A DNA stretch of 60,925 bases from a virus. This document shows positions 29,078 to 37,269 of this stretch, piece by piece (the first letter of the stretch is position 1; each line of letters starts with the position of its first letter). The DNA lies in IMG/VR virus record IMGVR_UViG_3300030419_007265, positions 1-60,925 of that record; one strand, 5' to 3'. Position numbers and translations under genes: made by a program. The notes under the pieces are model-generated. The model worked only from the letters and a program-made list of their open reading frames with translations. It did no database searches and was not told the origin of the DNA.

Positions 29078-30532
29078 ATGGCTAGAAACAGAGTAATTTA
29101 TCAAAGTCAGGCGTTATTTATATCGCCTTCATCCACGGGTTACCATATGCAAACGGGAGATTCGTCATCGAATAACTCGGTTGATACAGTAGGTAATTAT
29201 AACTGGACAGGAGTAACAGGGATAGCTTTCCCTGACGGAGCAGCGCCGGCATCAAACCCAGCGTCCAAAGTGCTCAATCGGAGTCTTATTGAACCCCTTC
29301 GCAGGGTTCAATCGGCTAACTTCAACTTCACTATTAATCGCCAAGATATTAACGAATTCGGCAAACTTGCACGTATTGACTCTATTGTAATGGAGTCTCC
29401 TACGGTAGGTTTGGATTTCAGTTATTATATGACTGATGGTGAAAATGAAAGAAAAATGGGTTTCAATCTTCCCACTAATTGTTCCGGCGTAGCGGGAATA
29501 CCAGCCTCACCTATGTCACGAGCTACTACTGATGTAGCATGGACGGGAGACGGATGTGTATCAGGATTCTCAGCCTTATCCGGCTTAATTGAAGACACTC
29601 AAGGAAACAACTACTTCATCGTAACAACTAAAGAAGGTGAAGACGTTCAAGGTGATACAGTTACAACCACAGCAAATGATTTCGATGTCATTTCTATCGG
29701 AAACGGATTCATTAGTGATTATACCATTGATGCTTCTGTAGGAGCTATTCCTACTGCTAGTGTTACGATAGAAGCATTTAATATTCGAATGGACGATAAG
29801 ATCTCGGGAGCTGTGGCTAACAATGTCACTGGTAACCAAGTTCCGGGTGTTGATGATACCCAAGGTCAACAAGTTGCCATTAATTATAACTTTGAAGGCG
29901 GAACGATTAATACCACAGGCGAAGGTGCAGATCAAATCACTGCATTGCGTCCGGGAGATCTTGTGCTTGAGTTTATTGACGCAGGCGAAGACGAAAGTAT
30001 AAATACTTCTTATGATGGATTTACTACTTTGAGCGGCGATGGCAAAGCTCATATTCAGAGTTTTGGTGTCACAGTTCCAATGAGTCGTACTGTACTCGGA
30101 AGACTGGGCAACACCTTCGGATATGCCCGTGTAATCGATCTTCCTATGAATATCGACGTGAGCGTTTCCGCTATCGTATCTGAGCTGAAAACTTCTAATC
30201 TATTCGAAAAGTTAGCATCTACGAATAAAACAGACTTCCGTCTTACTATGCGTAGATCAGCTGGAACAGGTAAAGCGGGCGCAGAGGCGTTAGTTATCGA
30301 TGTCAAAGGTGCTCGCCTTGAAGGAGAAAGCTATAGCGCTTCTATCGGGGACAATGAAACTGTTGATATCACCTTCTCTACACAAATAGGTGGCTCTCAA
30401 GATCAAAACAATGGTATCTTTATGAGAGGATCTTACGCACGCTGGACAACCCTTCCTTATTGGGTGCTTGGTGATGCTAAGACAAAACAAGGTTCATGGA
30501 CCAGCGATGGATTCGTTACATCCATCCAATAA
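29078..30532 (+). CDS. Major tail tube protein
   Basis: 484 residues. Starts MARNRVIYQSQALFISPSST. Contains repeated beta-strand blocks of tube-fold character (FNFTINRQDINEFG; GNGFISDYTIDASVGAIP; HIQSFGVTVPMSRTVLGRLG; VDITFSTQIGG). Codon use looks more even than neighbours, in line with high expression. The gene has its own upstream spacer with TATACTACT just before the ATG, and a strong terminator immediately after its stop (30552-30580), as expected for the most abundant tail protein. Two shorter proteins in the tail operon (17280-18230 and 14587-15384) share parts of its core. Confidence 0.8.
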   Translation: MARNRVIYQSQALFISPSSTGYHMQTGDSSSNNSVDTVGNYNWTGVTGIAFPDGAAPASNPASKVLNRSLIEPLRRVQSANFNFTINRQDINEFGKLARIDSIVMESPTVGLDFSYYMTDGENERKMGFNLPTNCSGVAGIPASPMSRATTDVAWTGDGCVSGFSALSGLIEDTQGNNYFIVTTKEGEDVQGDTVTTTANDFDVISIGNGFISDYTIDASVGAIPTASVTIEAFNIRMDDKISGAVANNVTGNQVPGVDDTQGQQVAINYNFEGGTINTTGEGADQITALRPGDLVLEFIDAGEDESINTSYDGFTTLSGDGKAHIQSFGVTVPMSRTVLGRLGNTFGYARVIDLPMNIDVSVSAIVSELKTSNLFEKLASTNKTDFRLTMRRSAGTGKAGAEALVIDVKGARLEGESYSASIGDNETVDITFSTQIGGSQDQNNGIFMRGSYARWTTLPYWVLGDAKTKQGSWTSDGFVTSIQ

Positions 30533-30551
30533 ACAAGTTAAATCAAACAAA

Positions 30552-30580
30552 AACCCCGCTCGAAAGAGCGGGGTTTTTTT
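30552..30580. terminator. Strong bidirectional intrinsic terminator between convergent tail-tube and head operons
   Basis: AACCCCGCTC-GAAA-GAGCGGGGTT stem-loop with GNRA loop, T-run on the plus strand and A-run upstream, so it reads as a terminator in both directions. It ends the plus-strand neck/tube operon (stop at 30532) and the minus-strand head operon (stop at 30607). Confidence 0.95.
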
Positions 30581-30606
30581 ATGTCAATATATGAAAAATA
30601 AAACCT

Positions 30607-31167
30607 TTAGTACTGGCCCACCCACGCACGTCCATAGATATCGCCGCTAGCGTCCACAGAAGCGTCTGTGCCGGCAACTTGAACTGGAGCCGCCCCGTAG
30701 ATACTATATTTAGCTACAAGTAAATCTAGGGCCTCCTGAGCGTCCTTAGCGAAGCCTCTGTAAGTCTTAGCTATCTCATTCTTATTTGTACGAGTAATCA
30801 TGGAGTCTCCCTCCCGCAAACTAATGAAATCCACCGAACTATCAATGCCTTTTAAAACGGCACGAGCTTTTTTGGTATAATAATTTGTTAAGTAAATTTG
30901 CTTGTATATGTCAGCTTCTTCAAACCTAAAGTTTCCTGAAGGCTGCAAAATAGTATCATCGTTATATCCATTAGTATTATCAGAGGTTGCCTGACCAGAC
31001 CCTGAGAAAGATTGATAGATAAGAGTGTTTAATAATCCTACGTTATTGGCCAACCATCCCGAGATAGAGGAGAGTGTGGCATATCCGGTATCCGAATCGA
31101 ATTCGTCATTGTAGATGCCAGTAGCTATTGTACTGACCAAATAAGGGGTCCTTTGTCTGTCAGGCAT
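30607..31167 (-). CDS. Head-tail connector / head completion protein candidate
   Basis: 186 residues, helical (GWLANNVGLLNTLIYQSF; FEEADIYKQIYLTNYYTKKA; TYRGFAKDAQEALDLLVAKY), the look of a gp6/gp15-type adaptor that binds under the portal. Last gene of the head operon, and the nearest gene to the neck genes on the other side of the terminator. Ends GRAWVGQY. A clear late-type box (GTGTAAATACTATAT, 31168-31182) abuts the ATG on the minus strand, so it can be transcribed separately from the capsid gene. Confidence 0.55.
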   Translation of the reverse strand: MPDRQRTPYLVSTIATGIYNDEFDSDTGYATLSSISGWLANNVGLLNTLIYQSFSGSGQATSDNTNGYNDDTILQPSGNFRFEEADIYKQIYLTNYYTKKARAVLKGIDSSVDFISLREGDSMITRTNKNEIAKTYRGFAKDAQEALDLLVAKYSIYGAAPVQVAGTDASVDASGDIYGRAWVGQY

Positions 31168-31182
31168 ATATAGTATTTACAC
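31168..31182 (-). promoter_or_regulatory. Late-type box before connector gene
   Basis: GTGTAAATACTATAT directly next to the ATG at 31167. Confidence 0.65.
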
Positions 31183-31187
31183 TAATA

Positions 31188-31622
31188 TTAAAAACCTTCC
31201 CCCATTAATTTTTTAGCTTTTTCATGATCGGGATGAGCTGGATCTGAAATGGAAAGAGGGGTTTCCATTACTATAGAGCGGCTGCCTCTAGTAACGCGCT
31301 TAAATTCTTCACGCAATTTTTGCTTCATGCGAGCCCTAGAACTGTCCGGAAAAATGCCTACTTTGGTGCATAAATTCTGAAGATCGCTCACAGTGGCGTC
31401 ACTCATATTCTTTTCAAATATGTCGGGCTCATTAGTCCCAAAAGGATTAGTAGTTTTAATTCCTAATACTTGCTCCAAGTCAGCTACTTTTTTTAAAGTA
31501 TTATCATCTATTTTACCCGTAGTAAAATTTTGCACATCCTCTAAAGATGCCTTTTTCTTAGAAGCCGTTGCTTCTTTGGTTGTTTTCCCGCTTTTTCTTT
31601 TAGCTTTCTTTTTCGCTGCCAT
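31188..31622 (-). CDS. Small basic protein with SAP-like C-terminal motif, downstream of capsid
   Basis: 144 residues from the ATG at 31622 (MAAKKKAKRKSGKT). Longer in-frame starts lie inside the capsid-gene terminator and are rejected. Lys-rich, probably disordered first 35 residues; residues ~95-130 (VSDLQNLCTKVGIFPDSSRARMKQKL) match a SAP/HeH-type helix-extended loop-helix, a small nucleic-acid-binding fold. Encoded between major capsid and connector. Candidate roles: DNA-binding internal head protein or head completion; not decided by sequence. Confidence 0.55.
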   Translation of the reverse strand: MAAKKKAKRKSGKTTKEATASKKKASLEDVQNFTTGKIDDNTLKKVADLEQVLGIKTTNPFGTNEPDIFEKNMSDATVSDLQNLCTKVGIFPDSSRARMKQKLREEFKRVTRGSRSIVMETPLSISDPAHPDHEKAKKLMGEGF

Positions 31623-31654
31623 ACCTAATATTACATCTAAAAACTCTTTTTTCC

Positions 31655-31694
31655 AAAAAAAAACTCCACCCCGTTGCCGAGGTGGAGTCTTTAA
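31655..31694 (-). terminator. Intrinsic terminator after the major capsid gene
   Basis: On the minus strand GACTCCACC-(loop)-GGTGGAGT is followed by an unbroken run of T. Located 15 nt after the capsid stop, it separates the highly expressed capsid gene from the two genes beyond, which have their own late-type boxes. Confidence 0.9.
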
Positions 31695-31708
31695 TAACAT
31701 TCAGCCGA

Positions 31709-32863
31709 TTACATGATCAAGCCTACTAAGGCCCTATCATCCAGCACCATGCGTCCCTCTTCTAACGCGCCATAGTAACCAATTCTCTGCTGTCTATTAG
31801 AGAACTGATCATCTGCGACCAAGTTAAACTCGGAACCGGTTTCTGAATCAACAGCGATAGCACGTACCATCGCATCACGTGTACGGTCAAGACCGACGAT
31901 GATTTCTTCACTAGCACCGTTAAATGCGCTAGAAGCAGTTGTGGAACCATGATCAAGATAATCGGTAGTTCCAGCTACTGTATCGAAAACGTCGTTGAAT
32001 CTCTTACCAACACCAAGCTCAAGAATTTCCATGATAGAAATACCATAGAACTCAGTCAAGCCAGCTTGACCAAATATTTTCTCGCGCTCAGGGTCAACCA
32101 ATGTGACAGGCTGAGAAGTTGCACCTACAGCTGCACCATTAGGAGCAAGTGTATTGATTGGCTGATAAGCCATGGCACGAATCTTCTCGACCACCTCAGG
32201 AGAAACCAAAAGGTCAGTTAGACCCTTACGAGCTCCAGTCGGAGTGCCGCCGTCCCATGAAGCGTTAACCCTCTTGATCTTAGTGAATAACTTATTCAAG
32301 TCATCCAATAATAAACGATCAGCTTGAGCCGTACGGAACACGTGACGATTGGTTGCTTCTAATGCAGCTGTACCAGTCTTAGCGTTAGCAAGAGCTGTCA
32401 TAAGCAGATTAGAAGATGTTCTCTCCTGCTTAATTAAAACTTCCTGCGCTACGCGAGTGAATGTTTTACCAATCACATCCAATCTTGAACGAGACGCGTA
32501 TTTCTTATCAAAAGAAACGGCGCTGTCTAGGTTGTAAGTGGCGAACTTCAATTCAGAAGCGGTGGGTTGCACGTAGTTGGTAGGAAGACCTCCAGCTACG
32601 GATTGACTGTAAACACGGATATAATCTTCATCGAAGATATTATAATATAAATCTAAGGGAATAGAAGGATTATCATCAGCGTTGTACTGTAATGGAGTGA
32701 AAAGGTTACTCACAGTTGGAGCGTTATTGATAACTTCAGCTAAGACAGGGCCAATAAACTCTGCCAAAGCGACCTGAGCCGCATAGGCAGTATCACGATT
32801 ACGTGAAGCCATAGCCTTAACTAACTCAATCTGCTCATCGGTTCTTTTTAATGTAATTTTCAT
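31709..32863 (-). CDS. Major capsid protein (HK97 fold)
   Basis: 384 residues. Position (protease/scaffold, decoration, capsid), size and segments such as FTRVAQEVLIKQERTSSNLL (long spine-type helix) and LVSPEVVEKIRAMAYQP followed by YGISIMEILELGVG fit an HK97-fold capsid protein of the long-scaffold type. There is no obvious N-terminal delta domain, in line with a separate scaffold. The sequence AGAAAGGAATTATTTAGAAC before the ATG has one of the few Shine-Dalgarno-like stretches in the head operon. Terminator directly downstream. Confidence 0.9.
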   Translation of the reverse strand: MKITLKRTDEQIELVKAMASRNRDTAYAAQVALAEFIGPVLAEVINNAPTVSNLFTPLQYNADDNPSIPLDLYYNIFDEDYIRVYSQSVAGGLPTNYVQPTASELKFATYNLDSAVSFDKKYASRSRLDVIGKTFTRVAQEVLIKQERTSSNLLMTALANAKTGTAALEATNRHVFRTAQADRLLLDDLNKLFTKIKRVNASWDGGTPTGARKGLTDLLVSPEVVEKIRAMAYQPINTLAPNGAAVGATSQPVTLVDPEREKIFGQAGLTEFYGISIMEILELGVGKRFNDVFDTVAGTTDYLDHGSTTASSAFNGASEEIIVGLDRTRDAMVRAIAVDSETGSEFNLVADDQFSNRQQRIGYYGALEEGRMVLDDRALVGLIM

Positions 32864-32891
32864 GTTCTAAATAATTCCTTTCTGTTAATTA

Positions 32892-33554
32892 TTATGCAAC
32901 GTCCCATGAAGCACATACGTCCAAATGAACCAACGCATACTGGGCAGTACCTGTACCAGCAAACTCATCAGATTTACCCATCTGAGAAGTTCTATTACCG
33001 GTACCGATAATATGACCCACTAGCGTTCCTACTACGTCAGCCAGACTTTCGCGTGTGACACCAGTTAACTTGCCGTCATTTGCAGAAATAGCGGCGATGT
33101 TACCCGGAACGAAATTCGAGTCTTTTTCGTAAGCAGTTTCATCGAAGGTGAACAAACCTTTCGTAGCGACAGGCACAGCCTGACCACTAAGAACAGCTTG
33201 AAGTTCATCTTTTTTGACTGGGTTATAAAGGAGTTTTTCTCCGTTCTCGTCATTCTTTAATGTTTGATTAAGAGTGACGCCTAATACTGGGCTTCCGGTG
33301 GTGGCAGCTACAACGCGTAAAGGTACGACAGGATACTTATCTGCACCCAAGAAGGGGTAGTCAGTTTTTCCTAGATAGGTACTTCCGATTAAATCGAAAG
33401 TATCTTTCTGCATATTGCCGCTTAGTACCTTTACCATCACACCTGCACTACCGTTACCGTTAGTTGTGGGGTTATCATCAACCACCTGATTAGCGTACAT
33501 GTTGATAACATCATGATCGCTATATTGCCTAAATGGATATAATCTTAATGCCAT
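32892..33554 (-). CDS. Head decoration/stabilisation protein candidate
   Basis: 220 residues between protease-scaffold and capsid genes, the usual site of lambda gpD-like decoration proteins. Beta-rich with VMVKVLSGNMQKD and PVVPLRVVAATTGSPVLGVTL segments; C-terminus TAQYALVHLDVCASWDVA. No catalytic motifs. The assignment is from gene order and composition. Confidence 0.6.
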   Translation of the reverse strand: MALRLYPFRQYSDHDVINMYANQVVDDNPTTNGNGSAGVMVKVLSGNMQKDTFDLIGSTYLGKTDYPFLGADKYPVVPLRVVAATTGSPVLGVTLNQTLKNDENGEKLLYNPVKKDELQAVLSGQAVPVATKGLFTFDETAYEKDSNFVPGNIAAISANDGKLTGVTRESLADVVGTLVGHIIGTGNRTSQMGKSDEFAGTGTAQYALVHLDVCASWDVA

Positions 33555-33568
33555 AATGGTTTATAGGT

Positions 33569-35149
33569 TTAATAGGTTATGGAAATGTTTTGCGAGCTGA
33601 AGGCTTTCTTGAATCGATCTTCAAGAGGTTCCTCAGCAGAAGATGCCTCATTGTTATTCGCCATACTAGAATGGGGAACTTCAACGTTTTCCACTACATC
33701 TTCAACGGTTTCGCTAGTTTCTTCTGTCGCTGGTGCGGTAGCATTAGCGGTAGTTTCCTGCGCCAAACGCTGTTCAACAGCTTCCTGTATTCGTGCCTCG
33801 AACTGTTGTTCTTGCTCCGCCTTAAAAGCTTTACTTTTATGTTGTAACAAAGATGACAGTCGTGACTGATAATCCTCAAAAGCAGCATCAGAACTATCTA
33901 AAGCTTTAATTTCACTAACCAAAACCCCTCGGTCTTGATCAGTAAGATCATAAAGCTCGTCAATAGATTCCATTCTGCTATTGAATAACTCTTCTGCCGC
34001 AGCAGTGTTGATAGAGGTCTCCAGAGAATTAATCTTCTCGGTAGCTTCCTCTAATTTACTCTGAAGCTCTTCGATTGAAGCTTTGGCTTCCTCGGCGTCT
34101 TTTTGAGCCTGAACTTTTTCAGCCTCAATGCCCTCTCTTTCAGCCCTAAATTGCTCATCTTTCTCACGAATCTTGTCGATCACATGAGAAGCGACGTTAG
34201 CAACGGCCTCTTCAGAGAACTCTGCCTTGTCAGACAACTTCGAATCGAGGATCTTCTCGAACTCTGTTTTGAATTCTGTGATATCCATAGTCTTAGTAGT
34301 TTTTACAGTATTTAATTCACTTTGTGAAATTTTAAAAATATTTTTTTCCGCGTCTATATGAGTCTCCTCAGGGGAAGAGGCATCCCTTTTGTCATTGATA
34401 CTTAAATCAATATTTTTTTCAACAACAAGCCCACTTACATCTGCTGCCGGATTAGTAGTAAATCCAATCCCTAAAGGAAAAACTTCTCCTACTACCAAAC
34501 GGTAAATAGGAGTCCCATCATCTAAAGCCCCTGAACCCTCAAAAGTTTTCAGGTATTTTTTCATCTCTTCGATCTGATTGGGATTAGAGATTATTTCCGC
34601 GTCCTTTAAATTTTGTGAGCCTACGGCAATGACATAATCATTAAATCCTAATTCCCAGCTTGCAGAAATCTTTTTAAAGTAAGGATCATTTTCGTCGCTT
34701 GACCTTAGAAGAACATCCGCAAAATCTTTATTAACTGTTTTATATATAACAGAAGCCAAAGAAATGTAGTAAGGATCTTTGCTAGCTAACGCGGCTCCAT
34801 TCCCTATAATTTTTTCATTGTTTAAATCGGTAAAGCCGGCATTAACAATATGGCCTACAACTTTTTGTTTCTTATGTTCAATATTAGTAGGCTTATGTAT
34901 GAAATAATCAATTAAATCGACTGCCGTCTCAGAGTCGATACCGTCACCATTCCTATTGAACTTATTAACTATAGCAGCATTAAAAGCCACTCCAATTAAA
35001 TCTACATTTCTATCTAAATCTATAGCTTTAGGAATCAGAGGTTTAAGATTATCTAATGATGCTTGACTAATATTCAGATCATCATGCAGATCTGTTGTCG
35101 CATAGATATCAAAAAGATACTCGGTTTTATACTTAAAATTATCTGACAT
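33569..35149 (-). CDS. Prohead protease fused to scaffold domain
   Basis: 526 residues. N-terminal ~220: protease-like domain with NIEHKKQKVVGHIVNAGF and KISASWELGFNDYV, the spacing of a His and a Ser expected for prohead serine proteases (catalytic assignment tentative). Residues ~290-470: long acidic coiled coil, followed by a low-complexity Ala/Thr/Glu tail and a C-terminal EDRFKKAFSSQNISITY, like scaffold proteins that end in a basic capsid-binding helix. An internal ATG at 34288 (MDITEFKTEFEK, residue 288) would give a 239-residue free scaffold, as lambda C/Nu3 does. A late-type box (GTGTAACATTTTTATGT) precedes the start. Confidence 0.75.
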   Translation of the reverse strand: MSDNFKYKTEYLFDIYATTDLHDDLNISQASLDNLKPLIPKAIDLDRNVDLIGVAFNAAIVNKFNRNGDGIDSETAVDLIDYFIHKPTNIEHKKQKVVGHIVNAGFTDLNNEKIIGNGAALASKDPYYISLASVIYKTVNKDFADVLLRSSDENDPYFKKISASWELGFNDYVIAVGSQNLKDAEIISNPNQIEEMKKYLKTFEGSGALDDGTPIYRLVVGEVFPLGIGFTTNPAADVSGLVVEKNIDLSINDKRDASSPEETHIDAEKNIFKISQSELNTVKTTKTMDITEFKTEFEKILDSKLSDKAEFSEEAVANVASHVIDKIREKDEQFRAEREGIEAEKVQAQKDAEEAKASIEELQSKLEEATEKINSLETSINTAAAEELFNSRMESIDELYDLTDQDRGVLVSEIKALDSSDAAFEDYQSRLSSLLQHKSKAFKAEQEQQFEARIQEAVEQRLAQETTANATAPATEETSETVEDVVENVEVPHSSMANNNEASSAEEPLEDRFKKAFSSQNISITY

Positions 35150-35150
35150 T

Positions 35151-35167
35151 ACATAAAAATGTTACAC
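35151..35167 (-). promoter_or_regulatory. Late-type box before protease-scaffold gene
   Basis: GTGTAACATTTTTATGT, one nt from the ATG at 35149. Confidence 0.65.
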
Positions 35168-35171
35168 ATTT

Positions 35172-37220
35172 TTATTTCTCTAGAGAATTTTTTCTGCTAT
35201 GGTGCAAGATAGCAGCGGCATAATCATCTAACTCATGCTCGGCGCTTATGTCTACTATTTCTTTAAGAGGTTGCAAATCACTAAGCTTAGCAGAGTTTTC
35301 TATACATGATTTTGCGGTAGGTAGCCAATCTTTCGGGTCTTTAGCTATAACTACAGATTCACATACTTTTTCGAGAATAGATTTTTGATTCTTATTTAGC
35401 CTTTTCTTTTTAAATACTTTTTTAGCTTCACTCAATAAAGCGTTGTAAAGGTCATTTGTACTATCTACTGTTTGTTTGATAGCGTGCACTGAATATCTTG
35501 TTTCAGCTAACGTTTTAGAGCCTACAGGCCTTCCCGGTCTTCCGGGGCTCTTACCGCGGTTATTTTTTCGCTCTTCGTAGCGACGTCGTTGCTCAAGTAA
35601 TTTTGCTCCCTCTGGATGCCGGATCTCTTCAATTTCTTCCTCTTGATCAAAATCCATCGGCATGGGATTTCCCCCCACTAATGGATTATAAAATCCTTTT
35701 TGCCTATCGTCTACAAACTTTTCTTGAGCTTTTTCTAAAGTTTGAGAGTCGGGGAAAACCCCTGTGTCAATTACCTGCATCCCTTGCTCCGGAGGCAGAA
35801 TCCCTAATTCCATCATACGAGTAATGACCCGCTGCATTTGAGCCTGATCTTTTAAATCAATGGTTTCAAATTTAGCTGTAGGAATATCTCTGAAACCAAA
35901 GTTTTTACATAATTGCCTGATTTCATCTTGCAAAAATTCATTTAAAAAAGTATCGCGAGCTTCTTTTAAGCGCTGAAGAAACATCTGAGCTTTTACTTCT
36001 GTACTGGCAAACTTTTCTTGACTTAAAATAATATTCTGAAGGCCCTCTTTAATATCTTGGTTTACTACATCATACTTTGCGGGACCGATCACCTTATTGA
36101 TGTCAGGTATAACAAATTCTGCTTTTGTTGTATAATCACTTACTAAAATTCTGCCAACGCTTTGATTTTGAAACAATGCTTGCATGGCCCTGATATTACG
36201 GGGATTTATCCCTCCATTATCAGGAGTTGTTCCCATTGTAATAAGGAGGACTACATTCTCAATGGTGCGACAAATAGATTGGTCAATCTTCTTCATCTCC
36301 ATTTTGAAGTTGACATCATCTAAAACCGGAAAAGCAAAAGGAATTGCAAAAGGTTCGTAGTCCTGTTTTTTATAAAAAGAATACCGTAATTTTTCCGGAT
36401 CTAATCGGACTTTAATTCCGTCAACCGCCCAGCTATCACTTTTAATACGTTTTTTAATATTTTCTGGCAGAGCATCGTAAAGCTCTCGGTCTTCCTCAGT
36501 TTTTGGGTCTCGTAATCTTTCTACTTCGTATTCGCTTAATACTTTCGCGTATAAGCCGAACTTGTCAAAAGACGTAGCTCTTTGAGCAACAACATCATAA
36601 GGATTTAATAAAATATAACGAACAGGAATTTTATTGCTCATCATATTTATCCCAAGATTTCTTACTTTTGAAAAATCATCCGCCTTAATCTTGCTTTGTA
36701 AAGTATATAAAAATATATTACCGCTTCGATAGAATTCTCTAAAAAACTGATCCTTTAAGTTCCATATTTTAATTTTCTTAAACCAAGCATTTATAAAATC
36801 CCTAGACTTAGCGCTTCCTCCCTCTAAATAAAGTTTAGAGTTCGCAAAATCAGCCATCGTATCCACCGCATTCCTAACGACAGCAATATTCGCATAAGCT
36901 TTTTGGCACAACTCTATAGCGTCACGAACATTAACTCCATCAATAGAATACTGATAGGGCAACATCCCAGCTCTAATATTAGAGTATCTGTAAAGCATCG
37001 GAGCGACGGCAATATTATTACGCCTTAGCTCGGTGTTAGCTCCCCCTACTGGGGAACGAGAATAAGCTTGTGATTCATAATTATAAAAAGAATCTCCGAT
37101 TAATTGCGGCTCATACTCGCCTTTCGATGACGCCTGCATAATATTTTCTATGGGCTGATTCTTCTTTTGAATTTTTTCCCAATAATCAGACCGTTTCGTA
37201 TATTTTCTTTTTGCTGCCAT
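35172..37220 (-). CDS. Portal protein
   Basis: 682 residues. Portal hallmarks: an N-terminal region leading to YANIAVVRNAVDTMADFANS, wing/stem segment with PVRYILLNPYDVVAQ, and the helical crown (QDIKEGLQNIILSQEKFASTEV; DTFLNEFLQDEIRQLC; LKDQAQMQRVITRMMELG). Place between terminase and protease confirms the call. C-terminal ~150 residues are charged and extra relative to short portals, with a KKNNRGKSPGRPGRPVGSKT AT-hook-like tract. Late-type box GTGTAAACTATTTTAAC abuts the ATG. Forms the dodecameric DNA channel at one capsid vertex. Confidence 0.9.
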   Translation of the reverse strand: MAAKRKYTKRSDYWEKIQKKNQPIENIMQASSKGEYEPQLIGDSFYNYESQAYSRSPVGGANTELRRNNIAVAPMLYRYSNIRAGMLPYQYSIDGVNVRDAIELCQKAYANIAVVRNAVDTMADFANSKLYLEGGSAKSRDFINAWFKKIKIWNLKDQFFREFYRSGNIFLYTLQSKIKADDFSKVRNLGINMMSNKIPVRYILLNPYDVVAQRATSFDKFGLYAKVLSEYEVERLRDPKTEEDRELYDALPENIKKRIKSDSWAVDGIKVRLDPEKLRYSFYKKQDYEPFAIPFAFPVLDDVNFKMEMKKIDQSICRTIENVVLLITMGTTPDNGGINPRNIRAMQALFQNQSVGRILVSDYTTKAEFVIPDINKVIGPAKYDVVNQDIKEGLQNIILSQEKFASTEVKAQMFLQRLKEARDTFLNEFLQDEIRQLCKNFGFRDIPTAKFETIDLKDQAQMQRVITRMMELGILPPEQGMQVIDTGVFPDSQTLEKAQEKFVDDRQKGFYNPLVGGNPMPMDFDQEEEIEEIRHPEGAKLLEQRRRYEERKNNRGKSPGRPGRPVGSKTLAETRYSVHAIKQTVDSTNDLYNALLSEAKKVFKKKRLNKNQKSILEKVCESVVIAKDPKDWLPTAKSCIENSAKLSDLQPLKEIVDISAEHELDDYAAAILHHSRKNSLEK

Positions 37221-37237
37221 GTTAAAATAGTTTACAC
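37221..37237 (-). promoter_or_regulatory. Late-type box before portal gene
   Basis: GTGTAAACTATTTTAAC ending at the ATG (37220). Confidence 0.65.
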
Positions 37238-37269
37238 CTAAAGTTATTAAAGTGACTTTTAAAGTTACT

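Noticed and set aside
29585-30052. 155-aa minus-strand ORF
   Set aside because: Lies fully inside the major tail tube gene on the other strand; composition of a shadow frame.
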